64,000 nt of DNA, taken from NCBI RefSeq assembly GCF_963855985.1, contig NC_087116.1, forward strand, positions 7,155,001 through 7,219,000. The letters run 5' to 3'. The DNA is from Ostrinia nubilalis (taxonomy: Eukaryota; Arthropoda; Insecta; Lepidoptera; Crambidae). The position numbers and the translations under genes are program-made. Below, one piece after another: positions 43,235 through 53,661 of this stretch (the first letter of the stretch is position 1; each line of letters opens with the position of its first letter). The notes beneath the pieces are model-generated. The model was not told the origin of the DNA. It searched no databases and worked only from the letters and a program-made list of their open reading frames with translations.

Positions 43235-46200
43235 TTATTTTACACTACATAATCCCATCATATCAATAAACTTGTAATGCTTGGTAGCACAAAGACCTTT
43301 AGTAAATATGTCAGCTGGCATGGAAGAAGTTGGCAAATAATTAATTTTAACTTTATTATTAGCGACACATTCTCTAGTAAAATGGTGTCGCACATCAATG
43401 TGCTTTGTTCGTTTATGGAATAACGGATTATAAGCTAATTTCAGAGAGCTTTGACTGTCAGTATATAAGCACAATGGTATGTCTTTATCAGAAGCATGTA
43501 GTTCTAACATAATATTCTTTAGGTAAATCGCTTCTTTGCATGCCTCTGATAAAGCCATGTACTCAGCCTCTGTACTAGACAGGGCCACTGTTCGCTGTTT
43601 GCGAGATTCATAACTTACAATACATCCTGATAACACAAAACAATAACCCGTGTAAGATCTTCTATCTATATTGCAAGTTGCCCAGTCTGCATCTACAAAA
43701 CCTTGTAATTCTTTATTATTTTTTATAAATTTTAACCCAAAATTTTTAGTCTTTTGCAAATATCTTAATAATCTTTTTAAGTGATTCCAATGACTTTCGT
43801 TAAAGCATGTATTATATTGGCTCAAAAAACTGACACTATAGGAAATATCAGGGCGTGTAAGTACTGACAAATACATAAGTGATCCAACTAACTGTTGATA
43901 AGGAAAAGTTTCAGTACAATCTTTAGTAGCTTTTTCTAATTTTAAGTTCACTTCTATTGGTGTATCTATAGTTTTACAATCAAGCATGTTAAATCTTTTT
44001 AAAATATTGTTCACAAATTGTTCTTGATCCAAAGTTACACAGTTATTTTTAACATTTACATTCATACCAAGACAATTTTTTATCTGTCCTAAATCTTTAA
44101 TTTTATATTCAGACTCTAAAACTCTTTTCAAATCTTTGTAGGTTTTATCACAATTATAGAAGACAAAAAAATCGTCTACAAATAAAGCTACAAAAACTTT
44201 AACATTTTCATGACTTTTTATAAATAAACAGGGTTCATATTTGGACTTTTGGAAACCCAATTTCAACAAACTTGATTCTACCTTTATGTACCAGGCTCTG
44301 GCTGACTGTTTCAGCCCGTAGATTGCCTTTTTTAACTTCAAAACTTTATTCTGACAATTTACAAAATTTGAATTTTCTGGTATTTCCATAAATACACATT
44401 CATCAATATCACCATTAAGAAAAGCTGTTGGCACATCCAAATGATTCATTTTCAGATTAAATTGTACACTCAAAGCAAAAAGTAATCTTAAAGTTGAGTA
44501 ACGTAAAACAGGAGCAAAAGTTTCATTAAAATCAGTACCTTTGATTTGTGTGAAGCCCTTGGCGACAAGACGAGCTCTGTAGCGCACATTACCTTGGTCA
44601 TCACACTTCTTTTTGAAAACCCATTTATTTTGAACTACTGTGCCTTCACTGGGTCTGTCCACTAATTCCCAAGATTTATTGTCCTCGAACGACTTTAGTT
44701 CATTTTGCATAGCACTACACCACTGAACCTTTTCAGGTCCTTGAAGAGCGTCCTGGAGAGATATTTGTTCACTGGAGGGGTCCTCAACACAAATGTTCGC
44801 GAAACCGTACCTATCTGGCGCACGACGAACACGTTTACCATGTTGAATGTCAGCATGGCTCGATGAAGTGGATATTAAGTCATCTGCTGTCAAGCATTCA
44901 CTGAAATCTTCATCCTGGTCACTTGATGATGATGTTTCACTCAGGATATACGTAGGGTCATGTTCGGTGGTTGTCTCCTCAGTGCTCACCTCACTCTCCT
45001 CTTCTACTGCTTCTCCTGCTGGCTCCCTCTCTTCAACCATAATCTCTGTTCTGTCATTCCTTGGTTTCTCCATCACAACAACATCTCTTGCGACAGTTAT
45101 TTTGTGAGTCTTTTCATTGTATAGTCTGTACCCTTTCACATTTTCAGAATACCCAACAAGTCTTAGCATTTCAGATTTCTTATCCCATTTTTCACGTCTC
45201 ACTTTGGGAATGTGGGTCATCACTTGACTTCCAAAGACTCTGATATGGTTGAGATTAGGCTTTCTGCCATTCCACACTTCATAAGGTGTTTTGTTGTTGT
45301 CCAGTCCAGCTGCTGGTGACCTGTTTTTGAGGTACACCGCTGTATTTACAGCTTCTGCCCACAATTGTTTATCAAATGAAGCCTCAAATAAAAGACAGCG
45401 TGCTTTTTCTACAATTGATCTATTGTACCTTTCACACAACCCATTTTGCTCAGGTGTGTAGGCAACTGTCTTCTGGTGAATAATGCCGTTTCTTTTCAAG
45501 TAGTTTTCCATTTCTACTGAACAGAATTCACCACCATTATCTGATCTGAGTATTTTTATCCTCTCTGAGTGTTGATTCTCAACTTGCTCTTTAAATTCTC
45601 TAAAATACTTGAATGCTTCATTCTTTTCCTTCAGGAAATAAACAAAACACATGCGGCTGAAGTCATCGACAAATAACAGGTAATATCTTGCTGAACCAAG
45701 TGATTTCTTTTCCATTGGTCCACACAAGTCAGTGTGAACCACTTCTAGGACTTTGCTACTTGTGCTGGAGCTGAGGGGAAAGGGCAGCCTCGCTTGTTTA
45801 CCCTCGCAACATACTACACAATTTGATTTGCTCTTATCACACTTTTCTTGGTAAGATACACCTTCAACTGCACCTTTCTTCATCTTCTCAAGGTCTCTCA
45901 TGTTTATATGACCTAATCTTCTATGCCATGTATCACAAGTGGTCTGCACTGCCGCTGCTAATAGTTGCTCTGACTTCTCAATGTTTAATCTGTACACATC
46001 ATTCTCCAGGCTTGCTTCACCAATACATATGTTCTGAGCGTTGTAAATGTAACATCCTCTCTTGTTAAAGGATATTCTGTTACCATTTGCAATCATTCTG
46101 CTCACTGATAATAAGTTTGTGGTGAGCGTGGGGATGCACAAAACATTTTTGACTTCTACCTTGTGCGTCGTTCCATTGACTTGCGTGGTTAACTGAAGAT

Positions 46201-47170
46201 CTCCTGAGCACAACACTGGTACTTTCGTGCGGTCAGCGACGATAATCTCCTTAATTTTCGGTTCATTAGATATGTTTGTCAACAAACTTTTGTCTGACAC
46301 CATGTGAGCGCTCGCGCCTGAGTCGACGTACCAGTCGTTTTGGTTAAACTCGCGCGTAATAAAAACTGCACTCAACACATTCGCGTTCGAACTTGATTTC
46401 TGTCTGTCTTTCTGTAATAGGCGGCACTGGCTTTTAAAATGGCCAATCTTTTTGCAGTGATAGCAACGAATTTGCTTTTTCTCGTTTTGGTTGACATTTC
46501 CACTGACAGATGGGAGTGTTCCATTATTGCTATTTCCGCTACCGTGTCGCCCTTGCGCCTGTAGAGGGTGCTTCGGAGCTTGTGCAATAAGCGCGCCTTC
46601 CGACTTAACCTCAAAGTCCGAACTCATGTCTAATAACTTGGTTTTTATAGCATCAGCACTGATTTTTAGCCCAGAATGCTCGATGGCCATTATCATGGGA
46701 CTAAATCTCTCGGGAAGTCCCGCCAGTAGCAACGAGCCGACCCACTCATCATTGATTTCGAAACCCGTTCCACTTAATCTTTGTGCAGTTTCCACGAGCT
46801 GGTTCACGTAGCTGGTCATCGAATCGCAATTCTCCATTCGTATTGAAATAAGGCTTCTTAGAAGAGTAATCTTGCGTGTGAAACCAGAATCGTCGAATAA
46901 CGATTTCAATTTATTCCACAAAGCTTGAACTGTGGCTTCGCTCTTGATGTGGACATATAATGATGGGTCGATCGTCATTATAATCTTTGCCCTGGCCTTC
47001 TTGTTCTCCGACTCCGACAAACCCGCCGCGTCGTTCACGTCCACGCCTTCAAGTATCATGAAGTTCTCCACGGCAAAAGCCCAATCGTCATAGTTTTCTC
47101 TTCCCTTCAATTTGGGGACGTTCACTGCGTAGTTTCCCGACATTTTTAACACTGATACTATAAAATTCAC
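43235..47170 (-). CDS. gag-pol: Ty1/copia retrotransposon gag-pol polyprotein, intact
   Basis: One uninterrupted frame of 1311 codons encodes all copia functions in the order gag-PR-IN-RT-RH. Gag covers about 1-230, with a CCHC zinc knuckle at C236, C239, H244, C249. The protease has the DSG triad at 283-285. Integrase shows H416/H421/C451/C454 and the D481, D544, E580 triad with the expected 35-residue spacing between the last two. Reverse transcriptase has D912 (LDVPTAFLNG) and the FVDD box at D999/D1000. RNase H has D1160, E1201 and D1238. A Ser/Glu-rich linker (about 705-775) separates integrase and RT. The second ATG (residue 10, base 47143, MSGNY) is a better start than the first because it matches typical gag openings. 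No stop or frameshift is present, so the element may be active; its products would act in cytoplasmic virus-like particles and then in the nucleus. Confidence 0.97.
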   Translation of the reverse strand: MNFIVSVLKMSGNYAVNVPKLKGRENYDDWAFAVENFMILEGVDVNDAAGLSESENKKARAKIIMTIDPSLYVHIKSEATVQALWNKLKSLFDDSGFTRKITLLRSLISIRMENCDSMTSYVNQLVETAQRLSGTGFEINDEWVGSLLLAGLPERFSPMIMAIEHSGLKISADAIKTKLLDMSSDFEVKSEGALIAQAPKHPLQAQGRHGSGNSNNGTLPSVSGNVNQNEKKQIRCYHCKKIGHFKSQCRLLQKDRQKSSSNANVLSAVFITREFNQNDWYVDSGASAHMVSDKSLLTNISNEPKIKEIIVADRTKVPVLCSGDLQLTTQVNGTTHKVEVKNVLCIPTLTTNLLSVSRMIANGNRISFNKRGCYIYNAQNICIGEASLENDVYRLNIEKSEQLLAAAVQTTCDTWHRRLGHINMRDLEKMKKGAVEGVSYQEKCDKSKSNCVVCCEGKQARLPFPLSSSTSSKVLEVVHTDLCGPMEKKSLGSARYYLLFVDDFSRMCFVYFLKEKNEAFKYFREFKEQVENQHSERIKILRSDNGGEFCSVEMENYLKRNGIIHQKTVAYTPEQNGLCERYNRSIVEKARCLLFEASFDKQLWAEAVNTAVYLKNRSPAAGLDNNKTPYEVWNGRKPNLNHIRVFGSQVMTHIPKVRREKWDKKSEMLRLVGYSENVKGYRLYNEKTHKITVARDVVVMEKPRNDRTEIMVEEREPAGEAVEEESEVSTEETTTEHDPTYILSETSSSSDQDEDFSECLTADDLISTSSSHADIQHGKRVRRAPDRYGFANICVEDPSSEQISLQDALQGPEKVQWCSAMQNELKSFEDNKSWELVDRPSEGTVVQNKWVFKKKCDDQGNVRYRARLVAKGFTQIKGTDFNETFAPVLRYSTLRLLFALSVQFNLKMNHLDVPTAFLNGDIDECVFMEIPENSNFVNCQNKVLKLKKAIYGLKQSARAWYIKVESSLLKLGFQKSKYEPCLFIKSHENVKVFVALFVDDFFVFYNCDKTYKDLKRVLESEYKIKDLGQIKNCLGMNVNVKNNCVTLDQEQFVNNILKRFNMLDCKTIDTPIEVNLKLEKATKDCTETFPYQQLVGSLMYLSVLTRPDISYSVSFLSQYNTCFNESHWNHLKRLLRYLQKTKNFGLKFIKNNKELQGFVDADWATCNIDRRSYTGYCFVLSGCIVSYESRKQRTVALSSTEAEYMALSEACKEAIYLKNIMLELHASDKDIPLCLYTDSQSSLKLAYNPLFHKRTKHIDVRHHFTRECVANNKVKINYLPTSSMPADIFTKGLCATKHYKFIDMMGLCSVK

Positions 47171-47194
47171 ACCGAAATACTATTAAATCGTGGC

Positions 47195-47208
47195 CTGGGC
47201 CCATAACC
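47195..47208 (-). promoter_or_regulatory. Primer-binding site, half-tRNA type (initiator tRNA-Met)
   Basis: Directly next to the 5' LTR the minus strand reads GGTTATGGGCCCAG. This is complementary to the anticodon arm of initiator tRNA-Met (CTGGGCCCATAACC), not to its 3' end. Drosophila copia is known to prime from an internally cleaved initiator tRNA-Met, and this site fits that mechanism. Confidence 0.9.
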
Positions 47209-47332
47209 TATTGAAACGCGCTTGTGATTTTCTCATAGACTGACGTTTATTTAAAAGTAGACGGTTAGTCAAGAACTTACACTAGAGGGCACCACTATTA
47301 TTTTGTTACACAGATTAAGTATAAACTTCAAC
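47209..47332 (-). repeat. 5' LTR of the copia element
   Basis: This 124-bp LTR is identical base for base to the 3' LTR at 43025-43148. In element orientation it runs from GTTGAAG to TTCAATA. Identity over the whole LTR means very recent integration or recent gene conversion. The flank beyond it (TAAAC) does not match the flank of the other LTR (GTTAT). Confidence 0.95.
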
Positions 47333-47499
47333 TAAACTTTGCTAAAAGCAAGAGAAAGTCTTATAAAAATAAAGTACTAAGAATACTTATAATAAAAACA
47401 GTAAACACATTTCTTCAATGTTTAAGTAGTTTAAACATATTATAACACTGCACACGCAAAGTGTAGCACACCTAGTGACCCCACACGTTCATAATAACC

Positions 47500-47722
47500 T
47501 ATACTAATATTATAAATGCGAAAGTAACTCTGTCTGTCTGTCTCACTTTCACGATTAAACCACTGAACCGATTTTGATGAAATTTGGTATAGAGATAGTT
47601 TGAGTCCCGGGAAAGGACATAGGATAGTTTTTATCCCGGTTTTTGAAACAGGGACGCGTGCGATAAAGTTTTTCTGTGACAGACAAAATTCCACGCGGGC
47701 GAAACCGCGGGCGGAAAGCTAA
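47500..47722 (+). mobile_element. Helitron B
   Basis: ACTAATATTATAAATGCG to GCGGAAAGCTAA; lies 170 bp beyond the copia 5' LTR. Confidence 0.82.
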
Positions 47723-48300
47723 TTATTATTATGACAAAGAATGCGGTGTCAACTAAATAAGTGTGTCAGTGGATCATTATGATATTTGTAATGAAGGCAT
47801 TTTTATGGGAGTATCAGTTGCAGGCATTTTAGTGGGTTTTTTATGGGTATTGATATTGTTTTGTGAAAGTGGTGTCGTATTTTTGTTGTTATGAATTGAA
47901 ATAAAATTTGCGAGATTGTAATTGAAGCCGAGAATGATATTGCTTGTTTAATTAGAGCAATGATTGGTAGAAACTTTCACATCCTTTAAAGTTTATAATA
48001 AACTGTTCACCATTAAATGTCTTGCCCATAAAGTTTCAGTGATAACCACGGAGCGGAAGACGTAATGTAGGAAAACTTAATCCCACTCGATGGACCGACG
48101 ATCTGGTTGTGAAGGTAGCGGGAAGCGACTGGATGCAGGCAGTGCAGGACAGGTCTTTTTTTTTATGTGACAGGAGGCAAACGAGCAGACGGATCACCTG
48201 AGATCATTGTGGAAATAATTAGGAGAGGCCTTTTTCCAGCAGTGGACGTCACTTGGTTGGAAACAACGAATTCTAAATTAACGAAAATTAATGCTTTTTA
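47723..48300. other. No gene recognised
   Basis: AT-rich to 48050, then the RTE family A fragment. Confidence 0.45.
48050..48272 (+). mobile_element. RTE family A fragment with an internal insertion
   Basis: Family A sequence resumes after an inserted 5'-truncated LINE tail at 48149-48206 (poly-T, then ATGTGACAGGAGGCAAACG). Confidence 0.75.
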
Positions 48301-48727
48301 TTAAGGCTGAGTTGCACCACCTAACTTTGACGCTAATTATAACGATAAACGATGTTTTTTGCATGAAGTTTCAAAGTTTGATAGATTTTTGACATTTGTT
48401 TTAAAGTAAGATGGTGAAACAATCAAAGGAGATTACTCGTAAAGCTGAAGAGTTTGTTTGTAGAACACGCTATTATCTCAGAAATCCTACACTGTCCTAT
48501 TTCTAGTATATCTATGTACTTAACTACTCATATGCCTTTTAACTATCATGTTCTTTCCCGCAAAATTAGGAGTTACCGTACAAAGTTGCTTTTACTCGTA
48601 GCTTCAACAAAGAAAGCTCTATGTCCGGGAGCTTTGCTAATTGAGAGGGAGTATGTGCCACAGGGATAGAGCTTTTGTACTGGATGAGGCTCTATTTTTA
48701 TTATTTACTAGTTGTCCCGGCTGTCTA

Positions 48728-48855
48728 ATGACAGTTTAACTTTCCCCCGGGACAAACTTGACCTTCATTGGTTGGGTTTTTATGGCGGTCAAGCTGTAAA
48801 TCCTGGCTACACAGGAGTTGCAGTGGTGGGAACGAGAGGTGGGAATAGTCCCGTA
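48728..48855 (+). mobile_element. SINE-G copy, 5' truncated
   Basis: Begins at AATGACAGTTTAAC and ends GGTGGGAATAGTCCCGT. Confidence 0.8.
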
Positions 48856-49239
48856 GCTGTCCCGGCGAACTTCATACCGCCAATAACAAGGTGTCTTAAC
48901 TTGTCTGTCGTCGGCCGATCGTTGAAATGGCCACATCATGATGTGCCCGGGCAAATCGTAAAACGCCGACACTGCATGATCTGCCCTGATAGGTACTACT
49001 TAGCCTGGTGGTCACCGACTTTTAGTTGGCCGATAGTTGGGCCCGATTCTAATTTGTATGAAGAATCGCCCGATACCAAATCGGTGTAATGTGTGCACTT
49101 TCATATGTCCACTGATTAGCAGCCAGACCCAACTATCGGCCAACTAAAAGGCAGTGGTCTGCGCCTAGGTTTAAGGAGATCCTGAAGAACCTGCAATTAA
49201 GATGGATAGATTTTTGTCCCACTAAAGGGTGGCCTTAAG

Positions 49240-49627
49240 CGTTTCAGCTCATAATGACAACTTCTCAAAATGACAACCGGGACGCAAAATATCCACTTCT
49301 CGGAATGACAACTTCTTAAAATGTCAACTTCGCTAAAAGACAACTCCTCATAATGTCTATTTCTCACTATAACAAATTCGCATTTGGACAACTTCGCATA
49401 ATGTCAACTACTTGTTGATATTTTATTTTCATTATTTCTAGAGTTCTAGTTCTTCTAAAGTTGTCATTATGCGAAGTTGACCAAATGCGAATTTGTCATA
49501 GTGAGAAATAGACATTATGAGAAGTTGTCTTTTAACGAAGTTGACATTTTAAGAAGTTGTCATTCCGAGAAGTGGACATTTTGCGTCCCGGTTGTCATTT
49601 TGAGAAGTTGTCATTATGAGCTGAAAC
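49240..49627. mobile_element. Foldback element with 16-bp unit arms and 9-bp target duplication
   Basis: Two 168-bp arms (49241-49408, 49460-49627) are inverted copies with six differences, separated by a 51-bp AT-rich loop. Each arm is a row of about ten degenerate units like AATGACAACTTCTCAT. GGCCTTAAG is repeated at 49231-49239 and 49628-49636. Confidence 0.88.
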
Positions 49628-50009
49628 GGCCTTAAGTGGATAGTAACAAAATCAAGGTTCAAAAACTCTTTTTAGAGTCAGTTTATAAATCACATCCAGA
49701 ACGTTATGTCCCCGCCACCACACCTCGTCCCACACCTGCGGGCGCGCCTTTCAGTTTCACACTGATGTCATTCGCACGCACACAATAATATCCTGACGGT
49801 TTCAATTAACCACTTTTTAGGGTAATGGTTTTGACAGGTTCAATTTGTTACAGATAATAGGACCTTCCTTCACAAAGACAGGCAGTTATTCATGTTGTTT
49901 GTTTTACAGATCTTGTGTCTTTTCTAAATCATTTTTTGAGAACATGGGTTTACATAAAGTAGAAGTTTATTTTTATCCACTACATGTACCGAAAAACGCC
50001 GCGTGGGAC

Positions 50010-50156
50010 GTCCCACAATGTGGACTTATGACGTCACAAAGGTAACAGGAAGGCGCTGGATGCAAGCCGCTACCAACCGGGCGATTGTGGAAATCATTGG
50101 GGGAGGCCTATGTTCAGCAGTGGACGTCCTGTGGTTGAGATGATGATGATGATGAT
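50010..50156 (+). mobile_element. RTE family B copy
   Basis: GACGTCCCACAATGTGGAC to TGGTTGAGATGATGATGATG. A further minus-strand scrap lies at 50346-50387. Confidence 0.8.
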
Positions 50157-50389
50157 CCCCACTCTTCTCGTGGATATCGTAAGAGATTAATATTCAGCGC
50201 AGCCTGAGTATTTTCAGGCAGCATTAGCTGAGCCACCTCCAATTGCTTCCATAAACTATGTATGTATGTCAATCGACACCAGCTCTCTCCAACCCATCAG
50301 GCCAACGTGGGGAATTTAGGCTAAATCCCTCATTTTCCTTCGGTAAATGATTTCCACATTGCCCGGTTGGTAGCGGCCTGCATCCGTCT

Positions 50390-50682
50390 ATCCTACTAAT
50401 ATTATAAATGCGAATGTAACTCTGTCTGTCTGTCTGTCTCACTTTTACGCCTAAACCACAAAACCGATTTTGATGAAATTTGGCATAGAGATAGTTTTTA
50501 TCCCGGTTTTTGAAACAGGGACGCGCGCGATAAAGTTTTTCTGTGACAGACAAAATTCCACGGGGACGAAGCCGCGGGCGGAAAGCTAGTTGTTTATAAC
50601 CCAAAATAACATATAGGCTATAATTTATGACGATCTGTGACAAACTAAATTTCACGCGGGTGAAGCCGCAGGGAAAAGCTAG
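50390..50682 (+). mobile_element. Helitron B followed by a Helitron B variant end
   Basis: First terminus CTAG at 50586-50589; the second (AGGGAAAAGCTAG) ends at 50682. Confidence 0.78.
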
Positions 50683-51074
50683 TGTATGTATAATGTGAGA
50701 CTTTTTATACAAATACGAGTACATGCGAAGTCGCGAGTAAAAGCTCTACAGCAATAACCAACGTGCAATCCACGCCCGTGTGAAAACAAAATGGCGCACA
50801 GTATATTATTCTATTAAATTAGTAACTACGATGACGTAATATGGTGTATTATTGTTGAACCAGAGTTCCCTTTTAACGGGGTCGTATAAACTTTTTTTCC
50901 TGTTTTCTTTTGTATGAGCTTTCAAGTTTCTAGTAACTTTTTCAAATGATATTACGTTGATTTTCGGTAAATTCTTTTCCGGGGTTCCGTTCTTTGAATG
51001 CCTTGTTCGTTATTACAACAATTATTGCAATCGGTAGTTGTAATAGTTAGCATATAAATTAGTAAGATTATGTA

Positions 51075-51190
51075 AAAGGTAGCAGGAAGGCGCTGGATGC
51101 AGGCCGCTACAACCGTGCGATGTGGAAGTCATTGGGGGAGGCCTATGTTCTGCAGTGGACGTCCTGTGGCTGAAATGATAATGATGATGT
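51075..51190 (+). mobile_element. RTE family B copy
   Basis: AAAGGTAGCAGGAAGGCGC to TGGCTGAAATGATAATGATG. Confidence 0.8.
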
Positions 51191-51760
51191 AAATGTTTGT
51201 CTCAAAAACAATGAGTCATGTCCATGTAAAGTTTCTTTAAGCATTTGGCGATTTGTAAGAACTAATTTAAGTACTCTGAACAAAAAAAGATGTTTTTGAT
51301 TTTGTTGTGTTGTCGATTTATTTAAAACAATAAAATCACCAACCTTAATAGTATTCAGTGTAGAAATAACAATGTTCTCACAAAGGTACTTTAATCCTGC
51401 TTAGGCAAACTTATCCTTAAAGGGACATAGCCTGTATAAAAGATTGGTTTCCAAATACAATTTTTACACAGTCGATCGCACAACAGCCTATTAATTTGTG
51501 TCGCAAAATTGCCTTTATTCCTACAACATAAGGCCCAATATGTATAACTAGAATTGCGGTCCACTAACGATATTCATAGACCCACCTTTTTCCTTCAAAA
51601 ACAAAGAAAATGTAATTCTTATGCATAACTAGGTCGGACACGTTCCCAAGAGCCTTCGGTATCGACAAAAGTTGCAAATATGGAAAGCACTCAGGTTTAT
51701 AAAGCTAGCAATATTGGTAGAAAAGTTTTATAAAATGTGACAGGACGTCCCGTTTCTCTA
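51191..51760. other. No recognised feature
   Basis: Unique AT-rich DNA upstream of SINE-G and the THAP exon. Confidence 0.45.
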
Positions 51761-51763
51761 CGG

Positions 51764-51925
51764 GACTATTCCCACCTCTCGTTCCCACCTGCAACTCCTG
51801 TGTAGCCAGGATCTCGGCTTGACTGCCAATAACCCAACCAGTGAAGGTCAGGTTTGTCCCGGGAGAAAGTTAAACTGGCATTGGACCCGCAACAAAATTA
51901 ATCAGAAGAACATAGGAGAAGTTCG
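51764..51925 (-). mobile_element. SINE-G copy
   Basis: ACTATTCCCACCTCTCG at the left (its 3' end) and CATAGGAGAAGTTCGAA at the right. Confidence 0.8.
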
Positions 51926-52085
51926 AAGCTCAGAATACGGAACAAACCAGAAACCGTCAACGGGCGTAAATGTGTATTCATATAAATTACTCCAAATCGC
52001 ACTAATTTGACTTTAGAGCAATTAGTCAATGGCCGGCGCGCGCATTGTTTACATATCCGTCAGATTGACACTTTATAATTAAATT

Positions 52086-52162
52086 ATGCCGTCTTGTGCC
52101 GTTCCAACATGTAAGAATGCTACTGGAATTACGAAGAAAGTGCATGGGATCATGTTTTATCC
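52086..52162 (+). pseudogene. THAP zinc-finger first exon (gene relic or partial gene)
   Basis: ATG at 52086 opens 25 codons beginning MPSCAVPTC and ending HGIMFY, followed by CC|GTAAGT, a consensus splice donor at 52163. The Met-Pro-x-Cys start, C4 and C9, and the FYP shortly afterwards are the hallmark start of a THAP (C2CH) DNA-binding domain, whose first exon usually stops near this Phe-x-Pro. The exon leaves a phase-2 end, so the next exon must supply one base. No acceptor-flanked segment with the conserved Trp and Cys-x2-His half was found in the following 500 bp. A weak candidate lies at about 53055 (GAG ATT TTT ... AAA TGG), where a Trp falls 10 residues after the Pro. THAP domains occur both in host regulators and in P-element-like transposases; which applies here is not decidable. 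Confidence 0.7.
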
Positions 52163-52676
52163 GTAAGTAGCACATTTCCAATTCATTTAAATTAAATAAT
52201 AATTTTCAAAAAAAATCACGGTTATATTTTGTAAGTGTTGCCACAGGTCAACGGAATATTTTACCCTACTTTTTTATATTGAATTACATTTGTCTATAAA
52301 AAATTCACGCGTTAATTTTGTTAGCGTTACCACAGAATAATGGAATATTTTCCCCATCCTTTTTGTTTTAATTAGTTTTTAGTGTAATTTCATCCATGAC
52401 ATGACAACCTGATTAATTAAATTATAAGTGCCACTTGTGGTCTAAACTGAATAAATATTTTTGATTTTGATTTGATTTTAATATATTGAATTAATTTATA
52501 ATATTACTCCCTAATAATGAGGAGATAATAAATTACTATCGTGAATTTCATACTTTCCCATTTATTCAAAAGTAAGGCATTGGTATCAACAGATCAGCAG
52601 CAGCAATATTTGTATATTTAATAATAATTTTAAGTAATTAATTATTGCTTACATACTTACTCTGATTTTCTTTCAG

Positions 52677-52886
52677 GATACACAGCCAGAGTTGCCTCGC
52701 AATCAAATTCAAGTATTGGTGATGTTTTTGATTTGGATTCTGTTTTTGACTCCAAGAAAAGTTAAACTAAAAGCACTACTGCGCCGTAAACAAATGTTTT
52801 GTTGTCGATATGTTTACATAATAAAGAACCTTAAGTTTCTTTTTTGTTTTACTTGGCATTCTAAAATTTATATTCGACTTTTGTAA
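52677..52886 (+). pseudogene. Frameshifted downstream part of the THAP relic
   Basis: A good acceptor (GATTTTCTTTCAG) ends at 52676. Two overlapping frames after it each look partly coding. One gives SIGDVFDLDSVFDSKKS then a stop at 52763; the other begins DTQPELPRNQIQVL and later reads LTPRKVKLKALLRRKQ, with a stop at 52884. An acidic DVFDLDSVFD stretch followed by a basic TPRKxKLK stretch resembles the linker found after the THAP domain in many proteins, so a one-base shift inside one ancestral frame explains both. An AATAAA lies at 52819. A LINE tail (52425-52485) sits in the presumed intron. I treat this as decayed coding sequence; an alternative is a chance open frame behind a chance acceptor. 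Confidence 0.35.
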
Positions 52887-53027
52887 TTGACTTTTAAATA
52901 ACATATTATACCTACATATAGTATATTACACTATTTAATAGAAATAAATAATCATCTACACTTAGTTACTTCGGAGTAAAAATTAAATTCATAGGTAGGT
53001 AGGTACTATCTATGCCTATGGCCAGTC

Positions 53028-53168
53028 ATGTCGTCTCGTTCTATCGCAAAGAATCACCATTTGATAAGAGAGATTTTTGCTCTCGAAAAACGGAAATGGA
53101 TAGTTAACACTGTGGCCGTGTGTACTTATTTCACTTACTTATTTTTTACTTGTTTAACATCTCTTTAA
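53028..53168 (+). other. Short open frame of unknown status (46 codons)
   Basis: ATG at 53028 opens MSSRSIAKNHHLIREIFALEKRKW and runs to a stop at 53166. The part EIFALEKRKWIVN could instead be read as the second THAP exon after a weak acceptor (GATAAG at about 53054), since phase and the Pro-to-Trp spacing fit. The acceptor lacks a pyrimidine tract and the downstream residues lose THAP character, so this remains speculative. Confidence 0.2.
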
Positions 53169-53334
53169 AAAATTACATAATTTTACCCCAAAAATGGGGG
53201 TGTCACACGGCGCTAGTAACACTAAAGGGGGTAGAGGGGCGCGGGAGGGGAAGTATTTTGGACACAAGTTGCCGCGTAGAAATGTTATCGAACACTCCTT
53301 CTGGTTTGTTCTGTATTCTGAGGTTCGAAGTTAA

Positions 53335-53512
53335 GGTTCGGACCACGAGCCGGAAGACGTAGCGTGGGCAGGCCTCCCACTAGGTGGACCGACGATCTGG
53401 TGAAGGTCGCGGGAGGTGCCTGGATGCGAGCGGCGCAGGGCTGGTCTTTGTGGCAATCCTTGGGGGAGGCCTTTGTCCAGCAGTGGTCGTCTTTCGGCTG
53501 AAACGAACGAAC
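53335..53512 (+). mobile_element. RTE family A fragment
   Basis: GGACCACGAGCCGGAAGACG to GGCTGAAACGAACGAAC; immediately followed by a MITE-C copy. Confidence 0.8.
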
Positions 53513-53649
53513 TATGAAGTCACACAGTGCGCGTGGACGCACACACAGGCTGACACACGAACCAATCTCAGAGCTCTATTCAAAGCTGTTTTCGATTTGC
53601 TGCTTCACTTAAGCAAGCATCGTTTGTGAACTTTTTGAATACGGGCGTA
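53512..53649 (+). mobile_element. MITE-C copy, left end missing
   Basis: Starts at ACTATGAAGTCACACAG next to an RTE tail; ends TTGAATACGGGCG. Confidence 0.8.
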
Positions 53650-53661
53650 ATAGTCTGCAGT

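Noticed and set aside
44847..46811. Plus-strand ORFs of 60-106 codons opposite the copia gene
   Set aside because: Shadows of the minus-strand gag-pol frame.
49197..49391. 64-codon minus-strand ORF with repeated SCH/RSCH peptides
   Set aside because: Translation of the 16-bp units in one foldback arm; no coding meaning.
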